DNA from: Candidatus Auribacterota bacterium
Lineage (GTDB): Bacteria > Auribacterota > JAFGBW01 > JAFGJP01
Length of the DNA stretch: 64,000 bases
Direction of reading: 5' to 3'
NCBI GenBank assembly: GCA_023144635.1
Contig: JAGLFH010000019.1
Coordinates: forward strand, 1-64,000
Shown in pieces: positions 43,175-50,625 of this stretch (position 1 is the first letter of the stretch; each line of letters opens with the position of its first letter). The position numbers and the translations under genes were made by a program. Under the pieces are notes generated by a model. The model worked only from the letters and a program-made list of their open reading frames with translations. It was not told where the DNA came from and made no database searches.

Positions 43175-43585
43175 ATGATCTATAATCCTATAAATACTGA
43201 TAATTCTTTCCAACCTATTGAAAGAGACAATAAAAACATAAAAGAGATCTTCAATATTGACAAGATCCACGAAAAAGAAGAAACAGAAGATCAGAACAAT
43301 AAAAAGCAGCAAACACCTGATAAAAAAAAAGAAGAAGCTAAAGACCATTTTGATGAACTTACGCGTGCCGCTGCAACAGCACATATAACTCTTGTTAAAA
43401 ACAGATCACCATATCGTTTTTGTGTATACAAAAAAGAAGAAGATATCTTTATTGATATTGTTTTATTAGATGATAGAGGTAAAATTAAGGAAACTATTAA
43501 AAAAAATATTACTCATGTAGAATTTCAAAAAGTACTTCAGGATATCGACCTTAAAGAAGGTCTTTTCTTTGATAGAACTGTTTAA
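43175..43585 (+). CDS. FlaG-like small protein (tentative)
   Basis: The 136-residue protein has a charged, Lys/Glu-rich N-terminal half and a compact C-terminal domain: SPYRFCVYKKEEDIFIDIVL, GKIKETIKKNITHVEF. The C-terminal strand pattern resembles FlaG, a flagellar filament-length protein. GGAG precedes the ATG. It lies just before the chemotaxis region, which fits motility. The match is weak and the protein could simply be an unknown. Confidence 0.5.
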   Translation: MIYNPINTDNSFQPIERDNKNIKEIFNIDKIHEKEETEDQNNKKQQTPDKKKEEAKDHFDELTRAAATAHITLVKNRSPYRFCVYKKEEDIFIDIVLLDDRGKIKETIKKNITHVEFQKVLQDIDLKEGLFFDRTV

Positions 43586-43614
43586 TTAAAGAGTGTCCCA
43601 TTAAAATCCGATAT

Positions 43615-45231
43615 CTACATATATAGTTTCTGACGCTGTTTTTTAATATTTTCATTAGATAAATATTCATCAAACGTTGTATCAACGCGGTCAATATAAC
43701 CTTTTGGTGTTATCTCAACAATACGGTTGGCAACGCTCTGCACCAGTCTATGGTCATGAGAAGAAAAAAGAATTGTTCCGCGAAACTTTTCAAGCCCTCT
43801 GTTGAGGGAAGTTATTGATTCAAGGTCTAAATGGTTAGTCGGCTCATCAAGGATAAGTACATTGGGCTGAACAAGCATCATACGCGCTAACAAACATCTA
43901 ACTTTTTCTCCTCCAGAAAGAACATTGACAGATTTAAGAGACTCTTCACCTGTAAAAAGCATTCTTCCTAAAAAGCCACGTATAAAATTCTGTTCTTTGT
44001 TCTTTGAATACTGACGCAGCCAATCAAGTATGGTCAGATCACAATTAAAATATGCAGCATTATCTCTCGGATAATAGGCAAGAGAAGTTGTCTGCCCGCA
44101 CTTAAAAGATCCTTTATTCGCAGGAATTTCTCCCATCAATACCTGAAAGAGTGTCGTTTTAGCAAGGTCATTAGGTCCTATGAACGCAATTTTATCACCC
44201 TTATGAATCATCAGATTAAGATCCGTAAACATGATCTGTCCGTTAAATGTTTGAGATAATCCTTCGATTTGCACAAGATCGTTCCCAGCCTCCCGCTCCT
44301 GTTCAAAATTAATATATGGGTATTTTCGCGATGAAGGTCTGATATTTTCAATGTTCAGATTTTCCAGCATTTTTTTTCGGCTTGTAGCCTGCTTTGATTT
44401 TGATGCATTGGCGCTGAACCGAGCTATAAAGTCCTGAAGTTCCTTTCGTTTTTCCTCAATTTTTTTGTTAGTCTCACCACGCTGTTTGAGCGCCAGATGA
44501 CTGGACTCCTGCCAGAAGCTGTAATTACCCGTATAAAGCTGTATTTTTCCAAAATCAATATCAGCAATATGTGTACAAACCTTATTTAAAAAATGCCGGT
44601 CATGCGATACAACAATAGCCGTATTTTCAAAATTACACAAAAATTCTTCTAGCCACATACAGGTCTCTACATCAAGGTGATTGGTAGGCTCATCAAGAAG
44701 TAAAATATCAGGATTGCCAAAAAGAGCCTGTGCAAGAAGCACACGCACTTTCTGTCCTGCCTCAAGCTGTTTCATTTTTGTATCATGCAATTGCTGCGTT
44801 ATACCAAGGTCACTTAATAACTTACCTGCATCCGATTCAGCGTTCCATCCATCAAGATCAGCAAACTCTCCTTCAAGTTCCGAGGTACGCATACCATCCT
44901 CATCGGTAAAGTCCTCTTTTTCATACAATTCATCCTTTTCCGTCATAATATCAGAAAGCTTCTTGTGACCCTTGATAACTGTTGTCAAAACCGTATACTC
45001 ATCAAAAGCAAACTGATCCTGTTTTATAACCGAAATACGTTTACCGGGTGCAACAAAAACTTCACCTTTTGTTGATTCGATCTCATTTGAGAGTATTTTT
45101 AAGAATGTGGATTTACCGGAACCGTTCGCACCGATCAGCCCATAGCAATTGCCAGGAGTAAAAACAACATTTACATCGGAAAAAAGTTTTTGCTGCCCGA
45201 ACCGCAGTGATACGTCGTTAACTGTAATCAT
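43615..45231 (-). CDS. ABC-F family ATPase (YbiT-type)
   Basis: ABC-F proteins act on the ribosome, not in transport. The 538-residue protein has two ATPase domains without membrane segments. The first has GANGSGKST and LLLDEPTNHLDVET, the second VLSGGEKVRCLLARMM and LILDEPTNHLDLES. The linker carries FSANASKSKQATSRKK, as in YbiT. The second P-loop reads GPNDLAKTT instead of G-x-NGxGKST. I recall this variant from a Bacteroidota/Firmicutes-like subgroup. The gene also looks somewhat richer in G+C than its neighbours, so transfer is possible. It stands alone, with no leader gene seen. Confidence 0.9.
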   Translation of the reverse strand: MITVNDVSLRFGQQKLFSDVNVVFTPGNCYGLIGANGSGKSTFLKILSNEIESTKGEVFVAPGKRISVIKQDQFAFDEYTVLTTVIKGHKKLSDIMTEKDELYEKEDFTDEDGMRTSELEGEFADLDGWNAESDAGKLLSDLGITQQLHDTKMKQLEAGQKVRVLLAQALFGNPDILLLDEPTNHLDVETCMWLEEFLCNFENTAIVVSHDRHFLNKVCTHIADIDFGKIQLYTGNYSFWQESSHLALKQRGETNKKIEEKRKELQDFIARFSANASKSKQATSRKKMLENLNIENIRPSSRKYPYINFEQEREAGNDLVQIEGLSQTFNGQIMFTDLNLMIHKGDKIAFIGPNDLAKTTLFQVLMGEIPANKGSFKCGQTTSLAYYPRDNAAYFNCDLTILDWLRQYSKNKEQNFIRGFLGRMLFTGEESLKSVNVLSGGEKVRCLLARMMLVQPNVLILDEPTNHLDLESITSLNRGLEKFRGTILFSSHDHRLVQSVANRIVEITPKGYIDRVDTTFDEYLSNENIKKQRQKLYM

Positions 45232-45540
45232 AATTACTTATCCTTAAATTCGAATCATTTTAGCTGATATTGCTCATTTTAAAATTGCGTTTAAAAACAA
45301 TTATCTCACTTTTAGCAATTCAACATGATTTTTAAAACAAATACAAAAGACCTTTATTATCTGCTAAAAGAATGGATTAGCTTACAGGAAAGATTTTCTT
45401 TTTGCAAAGTATATTTATTTTATTTCTTCTAAATACTTTTATTTAGAAGAAATAAATTAATGATTATCTACCAAACAGCAATGGAACAAGGGACCACTGG
45501 ATTAAAAGAGTTATTACTTTAAAAAATATTTTATATAATC
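45232..45540. other. 309-bp spacer with a strong AT-rich hairpin (45419-45456)
   Basis: The only structure I see is a perfect 17-bp inverted repeat (TTTATTTCTTCTAAATA and its complement) with a 4-base loop. It lies 85 bases downstream of the last cheX stop and may end or protect the chemotaxis transcript. No T-run follows on the minus strand. The rest is AT-rich and shows no coding frame. Confidence 0.6.
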
Positions 45541-46026
45541 TCAATCTTCAATTGGGATTATCATCTTAAGTGCAACTTCAAGATAAAAATCACCAAGGCC
45601 TATTGCAGTAAAAGGCACGACAATACACGGGACATTAGGAGGAAAGCTCAAATGATGGTCTCTCCCTACAACAACCGTAGGAATAGAAAGTTTATAAGTA
45701 TAACCAATTTCTGCTAATTGAACTTTCGCAGCCCCTGCTACCATATTTGCAATTTCACCTATACCGTCTTTTACGCTGTCATCGATATCATCTATTTTCA
45801 TTCCTCCAAGCATATTTGAAACTACTTTTATAGCAATATCTTTTGGGAAACCTATATTTATCGAACCAATGAATTTTCCTGTAACACCGATTACACCGGA
45901 AATATCAGTAAGAGGTCCTTCTCCTTTTTTCACAAAAAGTGAACCTCGCTCAGATTTTGTCGCGGCGCTTGTTTCCATTACTTGTAATGTCGCGCTTATA
46001 AAAGGATTAATAAATTTTGCATCCAT
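45541..46026 (-). CDS. cheX: CheX-type CheY-P phosphatase, copy 1
   Basis: CheX removes phosphate from CheY-P to reset chemotaxis signalling. The 161-residue protein has the CheC/CheX active motif in the helix GEIANMVAGAAK (Glu and Asn four residues apart) and the FINPFISATLQVMET start. It is the last gene of the locus, 21 bases after a close paralogue. Confidence 0.9.
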   Translation of the reverse strand: MDAKFINPFISATLQVMETSAATKSERGSLFVKKGEGPLTDISGVIGVTGKFIGSINIGFPKDIAIKVVSNMLGGMKIDDIDDSVKDGIGEIANMVAGAAKVQLAEIGYTYKLSIPTVVVGRDHHLSFPPNVPCIVVPFTAIGLGDFYLEVALKMIIPIED

Positions 46027-46047
46027 GGAAATGCCTTTTGTTATAAG

Positions 46048-46551
46048 TTATTCCTTTAACATTTTTAAAGCCACTTCAAGATAAAAATCACCCATATCTT
46101 TAATATTAAAAGGCATGACTATTGATTGTATTCCTTTAGGAAAACTTAAATGATGCCCATCTCCGCAAATAACCGTTGGAATTGACAGCGTATAAGAATA
46201 TCCAATTCCCGCAAGTTTTGTCTTTGCAGCCCCAGCTACCATATTAGCAACTTCACCAATAGCATCTTTAACGCTGTCATCAATACCTTCTATTTCCATT
46301 CCACCTAACATATTAGAAACTACTTTTAATGCAATATTTTTAGGAAAACTTATACTGATAGAACCTACAAATTTACCCATTACACCAATAACACCGGAAA
46401 TATCTGATTTATGGCTGTCTTCTGTTTTCATAAAAAGCTTTCCGCGCTCTGCATCAAGCTGTGCTGTTGTCTGCAACACTGTTATCGTAGAACTGATAAA
46501 CGGATTTATAAGTTTTATATCCAATTTATACTCCTTCTTATTAAAATCCAA
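46048..46551 (-). CDS. cheX: CheX-type CheY-P phosphatase, copy 2
   Basis: This 167-residue protein is a tandem duplicate of the preceding one: LINPFISSTITVLQTTAQ, GVIGVMGKFVGSISISFPK, GEVANMVAGAAK with the Glu/Asn pair, and GDFYLEVALKM at the end. It follows a cheY by 19 bases, so phosphatase and substrate are coexpressed. Confidence 0.9.
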   Translation of the reverse strand: MDFNKKEYKLDIKLINPFISSTITVLQTTAQLDAERGKLFMKTEDSHKSDISGVIGVMGKFVGSISISFPKNIALKVVSNMLGGMEIEGIDDSVKDAIGEVANMVAGAAKTKLAGIGYSYTLSIPTVICGDGHHLSFPKGIQSIVMPFNIKDMGDFYLEVALKMLKE

Positions 46552-46570
46552 AAAAATTTTCTTAAGTTTA

Positions 46571-46921
46571 TTACTTGATTATTTTTTCTAGCTTTGCCTT
46601 TAAAGTATCCATTGTAAACGGCTTTACTATATAGTTTGTTACTCCGTTTTTAATTGCAGTTATAACATCATCTTTTGCAGCTTCAGTTGTTATCATGACA
46701 ATAGGAGTCTTTTTATCTTTTTCTCTTACAGCCTTTACAAATGTAAGACCATCCATATTAGGCATATTCCAGTCTGTTAATATAAAATCAACACCTGTTG
46801 TGTTTTTTAGGGCCTCTGCGCCATCTTCTGCTTCAACAATATCTGTATGTCCGAGCGCATTTAAAGAATTTACTATGATCCTTCTCATTGTTGACGAATC
46901 ATCTGCTACTAAAAATTTCAT
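46571..46921 (-). CDS. cheY: Chemotaxis response regulator CheY
   Basis: This 116-residue receiver is of classic CheY type: FLVADDSSTMRRI, FILTDWNMPNMDGL (phospho-Asp), the switch Thr/Glu in ITTEAAKDD and YIVKPF (Lys). Phosphorylated by CheA, it should bind the flagellar switch. It lies directly before the two cheX genes. Confidence 0.94.
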   Translation of the reverse strand: MKFLVADDSSTMRRIIVNSLNALGHTDIVEAEDGAEALKNTTGVDFILTDWNMPNMDGLTFVKAVREKDKKTPIVMITTEAAKDDVITAIKNGVTNYIVKPFTMDTLKAKLEKIIK

Positions 46922-46998
46922 AAAATCCTCCTCTTTATCCGTTTAAAAAAGTTATCTTATTATTTTATAAAAACAACTAAAATAAAGCAAATCAAACC

Positions 46999-48252
46999 TT
47001 AACTTAAGCTATGTGCTATATTCGGCTTAATACTTTGAAAATATGTTTCATAATCTCTGTATTCAGGGCATTTTTTGATTATTTTCTGATAAATTTTTTC
47101 TGCTTTTTCAATATTTCCATGCTGTTTTAACTCAACAGCCTTTAAATATTTCGGATAATATTTTTGCTTATTCTTTACTACTTTTATCTGTCTTTTAGCA
47201 TCCTGCATTTGAGGATCGATAGAAAGCGCTATATTATATGACTTAAAAGCTTCATCAAACTGCATCTGTCTTTCTTTCTTTAGTCCATCCCTGTAGTTAT
47301 CTCCCGCTTTATCCATTAATTCACGCTTTTTTTGCATTTGCCCTACTTTGATCTTTACTTCATCGTATTTCTTTTGAAGTATATTCATTTTTTTATCTAT
47401 TTCATTTTTATTAATAAAATAGGTCTTGAGTTTATCTTTTTTGTAAATTTCTAATTGTTTATTTGTATTTATAAAATTGTTTACCGTTTCCTGCAGTATA
47501 AAATAAATTTCAATAAAACTTTTAATATTCGAATAATGCTTATAAAGATCGATATCCTCTCTTTCCTCAAAATAATGGTCTAAATTATTATTGCAGTATC
47601 GTATGAGTTCAAGGTAACTTTCATAACGCATACTGCTGAACTTAAATATTAAATTAATAAGACTTTCTGTACTTTTACTGCAATTAATGCTTGAAACATC
47701 ATTTTCGAACTTTAATATATTTCCATTAAGCTCTTTTAATTTACGGCTGTAAGCTTCAATACTGCTCTTCTTTTCGCTTACAAGCAGTTTTATCCGCCTT
47801 AGCATTTTTACGGATTCTTCATACTTTGATTCATTAAAATGATCTATCTCTTCTATGGCATAAGATGCTTTTTTAATGTGCTTTAACAAGAAGTCATCTA
47901 ATCTTACTAAATAAATATCCATTTGAAGCATATTGCCGTGTAACTCACTTTCATAAAGAATGCTTTCGTTAAAAAAAAGTTTTTTTAATTCAGTATCTAT
48001 ATCTTTTATATCAAGAACATCTTCCATTTCTTTTAAAACATCTGATACAAACATCATCTTATCAAGGTTTATTCCTTGTTCTACCCATGATCTTTGTGTT
48101 TCTTCAAATAATTTTTTCCATCTGCTTATTTTTCCTATTAAATTAGATTTAAATACATCTAATGAAGTCTTTCTGTCTTCAGAGGTAAAATATCCTGAAT
48201 AAAACTGGATCTGTGATGAAAGCCAATTTATTTCTCTTTTTGCATCTTTCAT
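46999..48252 (-). CDS. Unknown coiled-coil protein with C-terminal TPR repeats, in the chemotaxis locus
   Basis: I do not recognise this 417-residue protein. About residues 1-330 are long charged helices with Lys/Glu/Asp/Tyr, without membrane segment or signal. The C-terminal 90 residues form two TPR-like repeats (AFKSYNIALSIDPQMQDAKR and KAEKIYQKIIKKCPEYRDYE). It lies between cheB and cheY on the same strand. A scaffold role in the chemoreceptor or flagellar pole is an inference from position and architecture. Confidence 0.65.
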   Translation of the reverse strand: MKDAKREINWLSSQIQFYSGYFTSEDRKTSLDVFKSNLIGKISRWKKLFEETQRSWVEQGINLDKMMFVSDVLKEMEDVLDIKDIDTELKKLFFNESILYESELHGNMLQMDIYLVRLDDFLLKHIKKASYAIEEIDHFNESKYEESVKMLRRIKLLVSEKKSSIEAYSRKLKELNGNILKFENDVSSINCSKSTESLINLIFKFSSMRYESYLELIRYCNNNLDHYFEEREDIDLYKHYSNIKSFIEIYFILQETVNNFINTNKQLEIYKKDKLKTYFINKNEIDKKMNILQKKYDEVKIKVGQMQKKRELMDKAGDNYRDGLKKERQMQFDEAFKSYNIALSIDPQMQDAKRQIKVVKNKQKYYPKYLKAVELKQHGNIEKAEKIYQKIIKKCPEYRDYETYFQSIKPNIAHSLS

Positions 48253-48516
48253 ATTTTTCTTTTCGTCCCTCTTCCTTCATGCCTCGGTTTTTCCGTGGTA
48301 AATTATTTTTAATAATCAGCAACTTGTCTCACCATAGTTTTCCTGTCTAGACGAAGCCTTGTGCGTAGTCTGAACGAAGGCGGAAATATTGCTAAATTAT
48401 TAATTTTCTGTGACATGCGCTTCTTTCCCATCCTCAATCCTTTACTTCTTCTCTTACTTTTATAATCCTCGCGCATAAGCGCACCTTAATTATCAATATT
48501 CAATTATCCATTATTT
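48253..48516. other. Intergenic spacer upstream of the TPR gene, with short dyads
   Basis: No gene is visible. A GCCTT...AAGGC dyad (48356-48381) sits in a sequence of dispersed-repeat character, and a GCGC-ataa-GCGC mini-hairpin lies near 48475. The spacer separates cheB from the TPR protein, so a separate promoter is possible. Confidence 0.4.
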
Positions 48517-49575
48517 TCAACCTGATTTATTAAGAAAACCTATTACATTTGCTACTATCTTATCAAGAGGAAGTATTTTTTCTACAGCACCCATTTCAAC
48601 AGCAGCTCTTGGCATACCATATACAATACATGTTTTTTCATGCTCTGCTATTGTATATGCACCTGCTTCTTTCATGCTTAAAAGCCCTTTGGCTCCGTCA
48701 GATCCCATTCCTGTGAGGATTATACCTAATGCATTCTCTCCTGCTGATTTTGATGCTGAAAGGAACATCACATCTACGCTCGGCCTTTGATGATGCACCA
48801 TAGGACCGTTCTTAACATTAACATAGTAATGTCCACCTGTTCTTTTTAATACCATATGAAAATTTCCCGGTGCAAGAAGAGCAAGGCCTTCTCTTACCAT
48901 ATCACCGTCTTTTGCTTCACGAACAGTTATTTTAGAAAGGCTATCAAGTCTTTCTGCAAAAGAATCAGTAAAAAGAGCAGGCATGTGCTGTGTTATAAGT
49001 ATTCCTGGAAAATCTGGAGGAAGTGCGGTAAGAACTTCTTTAATAGCTTCTGTTCCACCAGTTGATGCACCAATGAGTACTACCTTATCTGTCGTCCTTG
49101 TAAGTTTGTATATTTTTCTTTTCTCCCCTGTTTTTTTTTCAGCCTCTTCTTTCATTTTGATCTTTCTTTTAATATTTGCATTTGATGCTGATATTACTTT
49201 TTCTCTTAAAAGCATGCTAATATCATCAAAATTCTCACCTTTTGACATATTTGGCTTTTCAAAAACATCAATTGCTCCGATTTCCAAAGCATTAAGTGTT
49301 GAATCTGCGCCTTTTTTTGTATGCGAGCTCACTATGATAACAGGAATAGGATAATGCTTCATAAGCTTTGATAAAAATGTTATACCGTCCATCCTCGGCA
49401 TCTCAACATCAAGTGTAATTACATCAGGCTTCAGTGTTACTATTTTATCCCTTGCTTCATAAGGATCCGGTGCAGAGCCTATGACTTCTATATTAGGATC
49501 TTTAGAAAGCTCTCGTATAAGGATCTGTCTTACAATAGCTGAATCATCAACAATAAGTACACGTACTTTACTCAT
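48517..49575 (-). CDS. cheB: Chemotaxis protein-glutamate methylesterase/deamidase CheB
   Basis: CheB removes methyl groups from receptors for adaptation. The 352-residue protein has an N-terminal receiver (LIVDDSAIVRQIL, VITLDVEMPRMDGI) and a C-terminal methylesterase domain. That domain has the catalytic Ser in IGASTGGTEAI, the His in TQHMPALFT and the Asp in TGMGSDGAKG. The linker is Lys/Glu-rich. Confidence 0.96.
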   Translation of the reverse strand: MSKVRVLIVDDSAIVRQILIRELSKDPNIEVIGSAPDPYEARDKIVTLKPDVITLDVEMPRMDGITFLSKLMKHYPIPVIIVSSHTKKGADSTLNALEIGAIDVFEKPNMSKGENFDDISMLLREKVISASNANIKRKIKMKEEAEKKTGEKRKIYKLTRTTDKVVLIGASTGGTEAIKEVLTALPPDFPGILITQHMPALFTDSFAERLDSLSKITVREAKDGDMVREGLALLAPGNFHMVLKRTGGHYYVNVKNGPMVHHQRPSVDVMFLSASKSAGENALGIILTGMGSDGAKGLLSMKEAGAYTIAEHEKTCIVYGMPRAAVEMGAVEKILPLDKIVANVIGFLNKSG

Positions 49576-49783
49576 GGCTTCGCCTTTATAATATTTTTAT
49601 ATCTATTTTCCTCTATATCTTCTCATTTTTTATACGGCCACGTTACAATCCTATATATTATGGAGTTTGCCGCGTCGCCTTTGGCTCCTCGCAATGACGA
49701 CTTTTTACTTCCTGCTTCTTACCTTTATCCTCTTTTTTTATCTGCGATAATCCGTGTTTCCCTATCTGTAAATCATCTGTGTA
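49576..49783. repeat. Intergenic region with a dispersed GTCATTGCGAGGAG-type repeat
   Basis: At 49664-49699 lies, in complement, a CGTCATTGCGAGGAGCC sequence followed by AAAGGCGACGCGGCAA, a repeat common between genes of many environmental Proteobacteria and related phyla. It is followed by ATCTGCG/ATCTGTG-type fragments toward 49783. No gene is visible. Confidence 0.6.
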
Positions 49784-50233
49784 TTAACATATTTCAACAA
49801 CGATCCATTTCTCATCAAATTCTGTAAAAAATATTTTGTACTGCGGATGCTGAAGCTCATGATCACTATCTTTCACAAGTATTTTTGGTATTTCAAGTTC
49901 ATACACTTCATCTTTTTCTATTAAAACATTCAGAATATTTCCAGCCACCATATTTGAAAGTTCAAGTAAAGCGTCAACAATATTTTCACTGCTGGATTCT
50001 TCATCACCCAGATAACTGGCTGCAGCTTCATCAGCAAGCGTCTGAGACCAAAAAAGATAAACACTCCCTTTTTTATCCTGAAGCTCATAATTCACATAAA
50101 CAATAATACCCGGTAAGTTTCTGTATGAATCAGTATCAGGTATAAAAGAATCCTCAAATTCAATAAAAGCGGTCATTTCAAAAACTTTTTTAACCGCTTC
50201 TGTAATTTTGTCTGCTTTTTCAAGGACTTTCAT
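49784..50233 (-). CDS. CheC/CheX-like phosphatase family protein
   Basis: The 149-residue protein has LLELSNMVAGNILN, matching the Glu/Asn helix of CheC and CheX, followed by KILVKDSDHELQHP. The N-terminal half is diverged from the two CheX copies downstream. Its start overlaps the stop of the adjacent cheY by four bases, so it is probably that CheY's phosphatase. Confidence 0.75.
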   Translation of the reverse strand: MKVLEKADKITEAVKKVFEMTAFIEFEDSFIPDTDSYRNLPGIIVYVNYELQDKKGSVYLFWSQTLADEAAASYLGDEESSSENIVDALLELSNMVAGNILNVLIEKDEVYELEIPKILVKDSDHELQHPQYKIFFTEFDEKWIVVEIC

Positions 50234-50625
50234 TTTTTATCAACTCCTCGCACTAAAAGTTTATCTATAGCACTTTTCACCTGTTCAGGATAAAAAGGTT
50301 TTATAATATAGTCAGATATACCCTGTTCAGTCAGTTCCTGTATTCGTTTTGGAGATCCTTCTGTGGTTATCATTATAATAGGTATGGCTTTTTTTAATGG
50401 ATCCTTTTTAATCTCTCCTACCAGCTCAAATCCATTCATCCTTGGCATGTTTATATCACAAAGTATAACATCAACCCATTGTTTTTCAAGTTTTTCAAGA
50501 GCATCTATGCCATCTTCAGCTTCAATTATTGCACCTACTTCTACCTCTGCCATACTTATTACCCGTTTAATAACTTTTCTTGTTATTGCTGAATCATCTA
50601 TTATCATAATATCTATCATATGCAA
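50230..50625 (-). CDS. cheY: CheY-type response regulator
   Basis: This 131-residue receiver has IMIIDDSAITRKVIK, VILCDINMPRMNGF (phospho-Asp), MITTEGSPKRI and YIIKPFYPEQ (Lys). It overlaps the hybrid kinase gene by ten bases and the CheC/CheX-like gene by four, forming a kinase-receiver-phosphatase cassette inside the chemotaxis locus. Confidence 0.92.
   Translation of the reverse strand: MHMIDIMIIDDSAITRKVIKRVISMAEVEVGAIIEAEDGIDALEKLEKQWVDVILCDINMPRMNGFELVGEIKKDPLKKAIPIIMITTEGSPKRIQELTEQGISDYIIKPFYPEQVKSAIDKLLVRGVDKK

Noticed and set aside
48983-49354. 123-codon open frame on the plus strand opposite cheB
   Set aside because: It lies entirely within cheB, has no family motif and shows the composition expected of an antisense frame.
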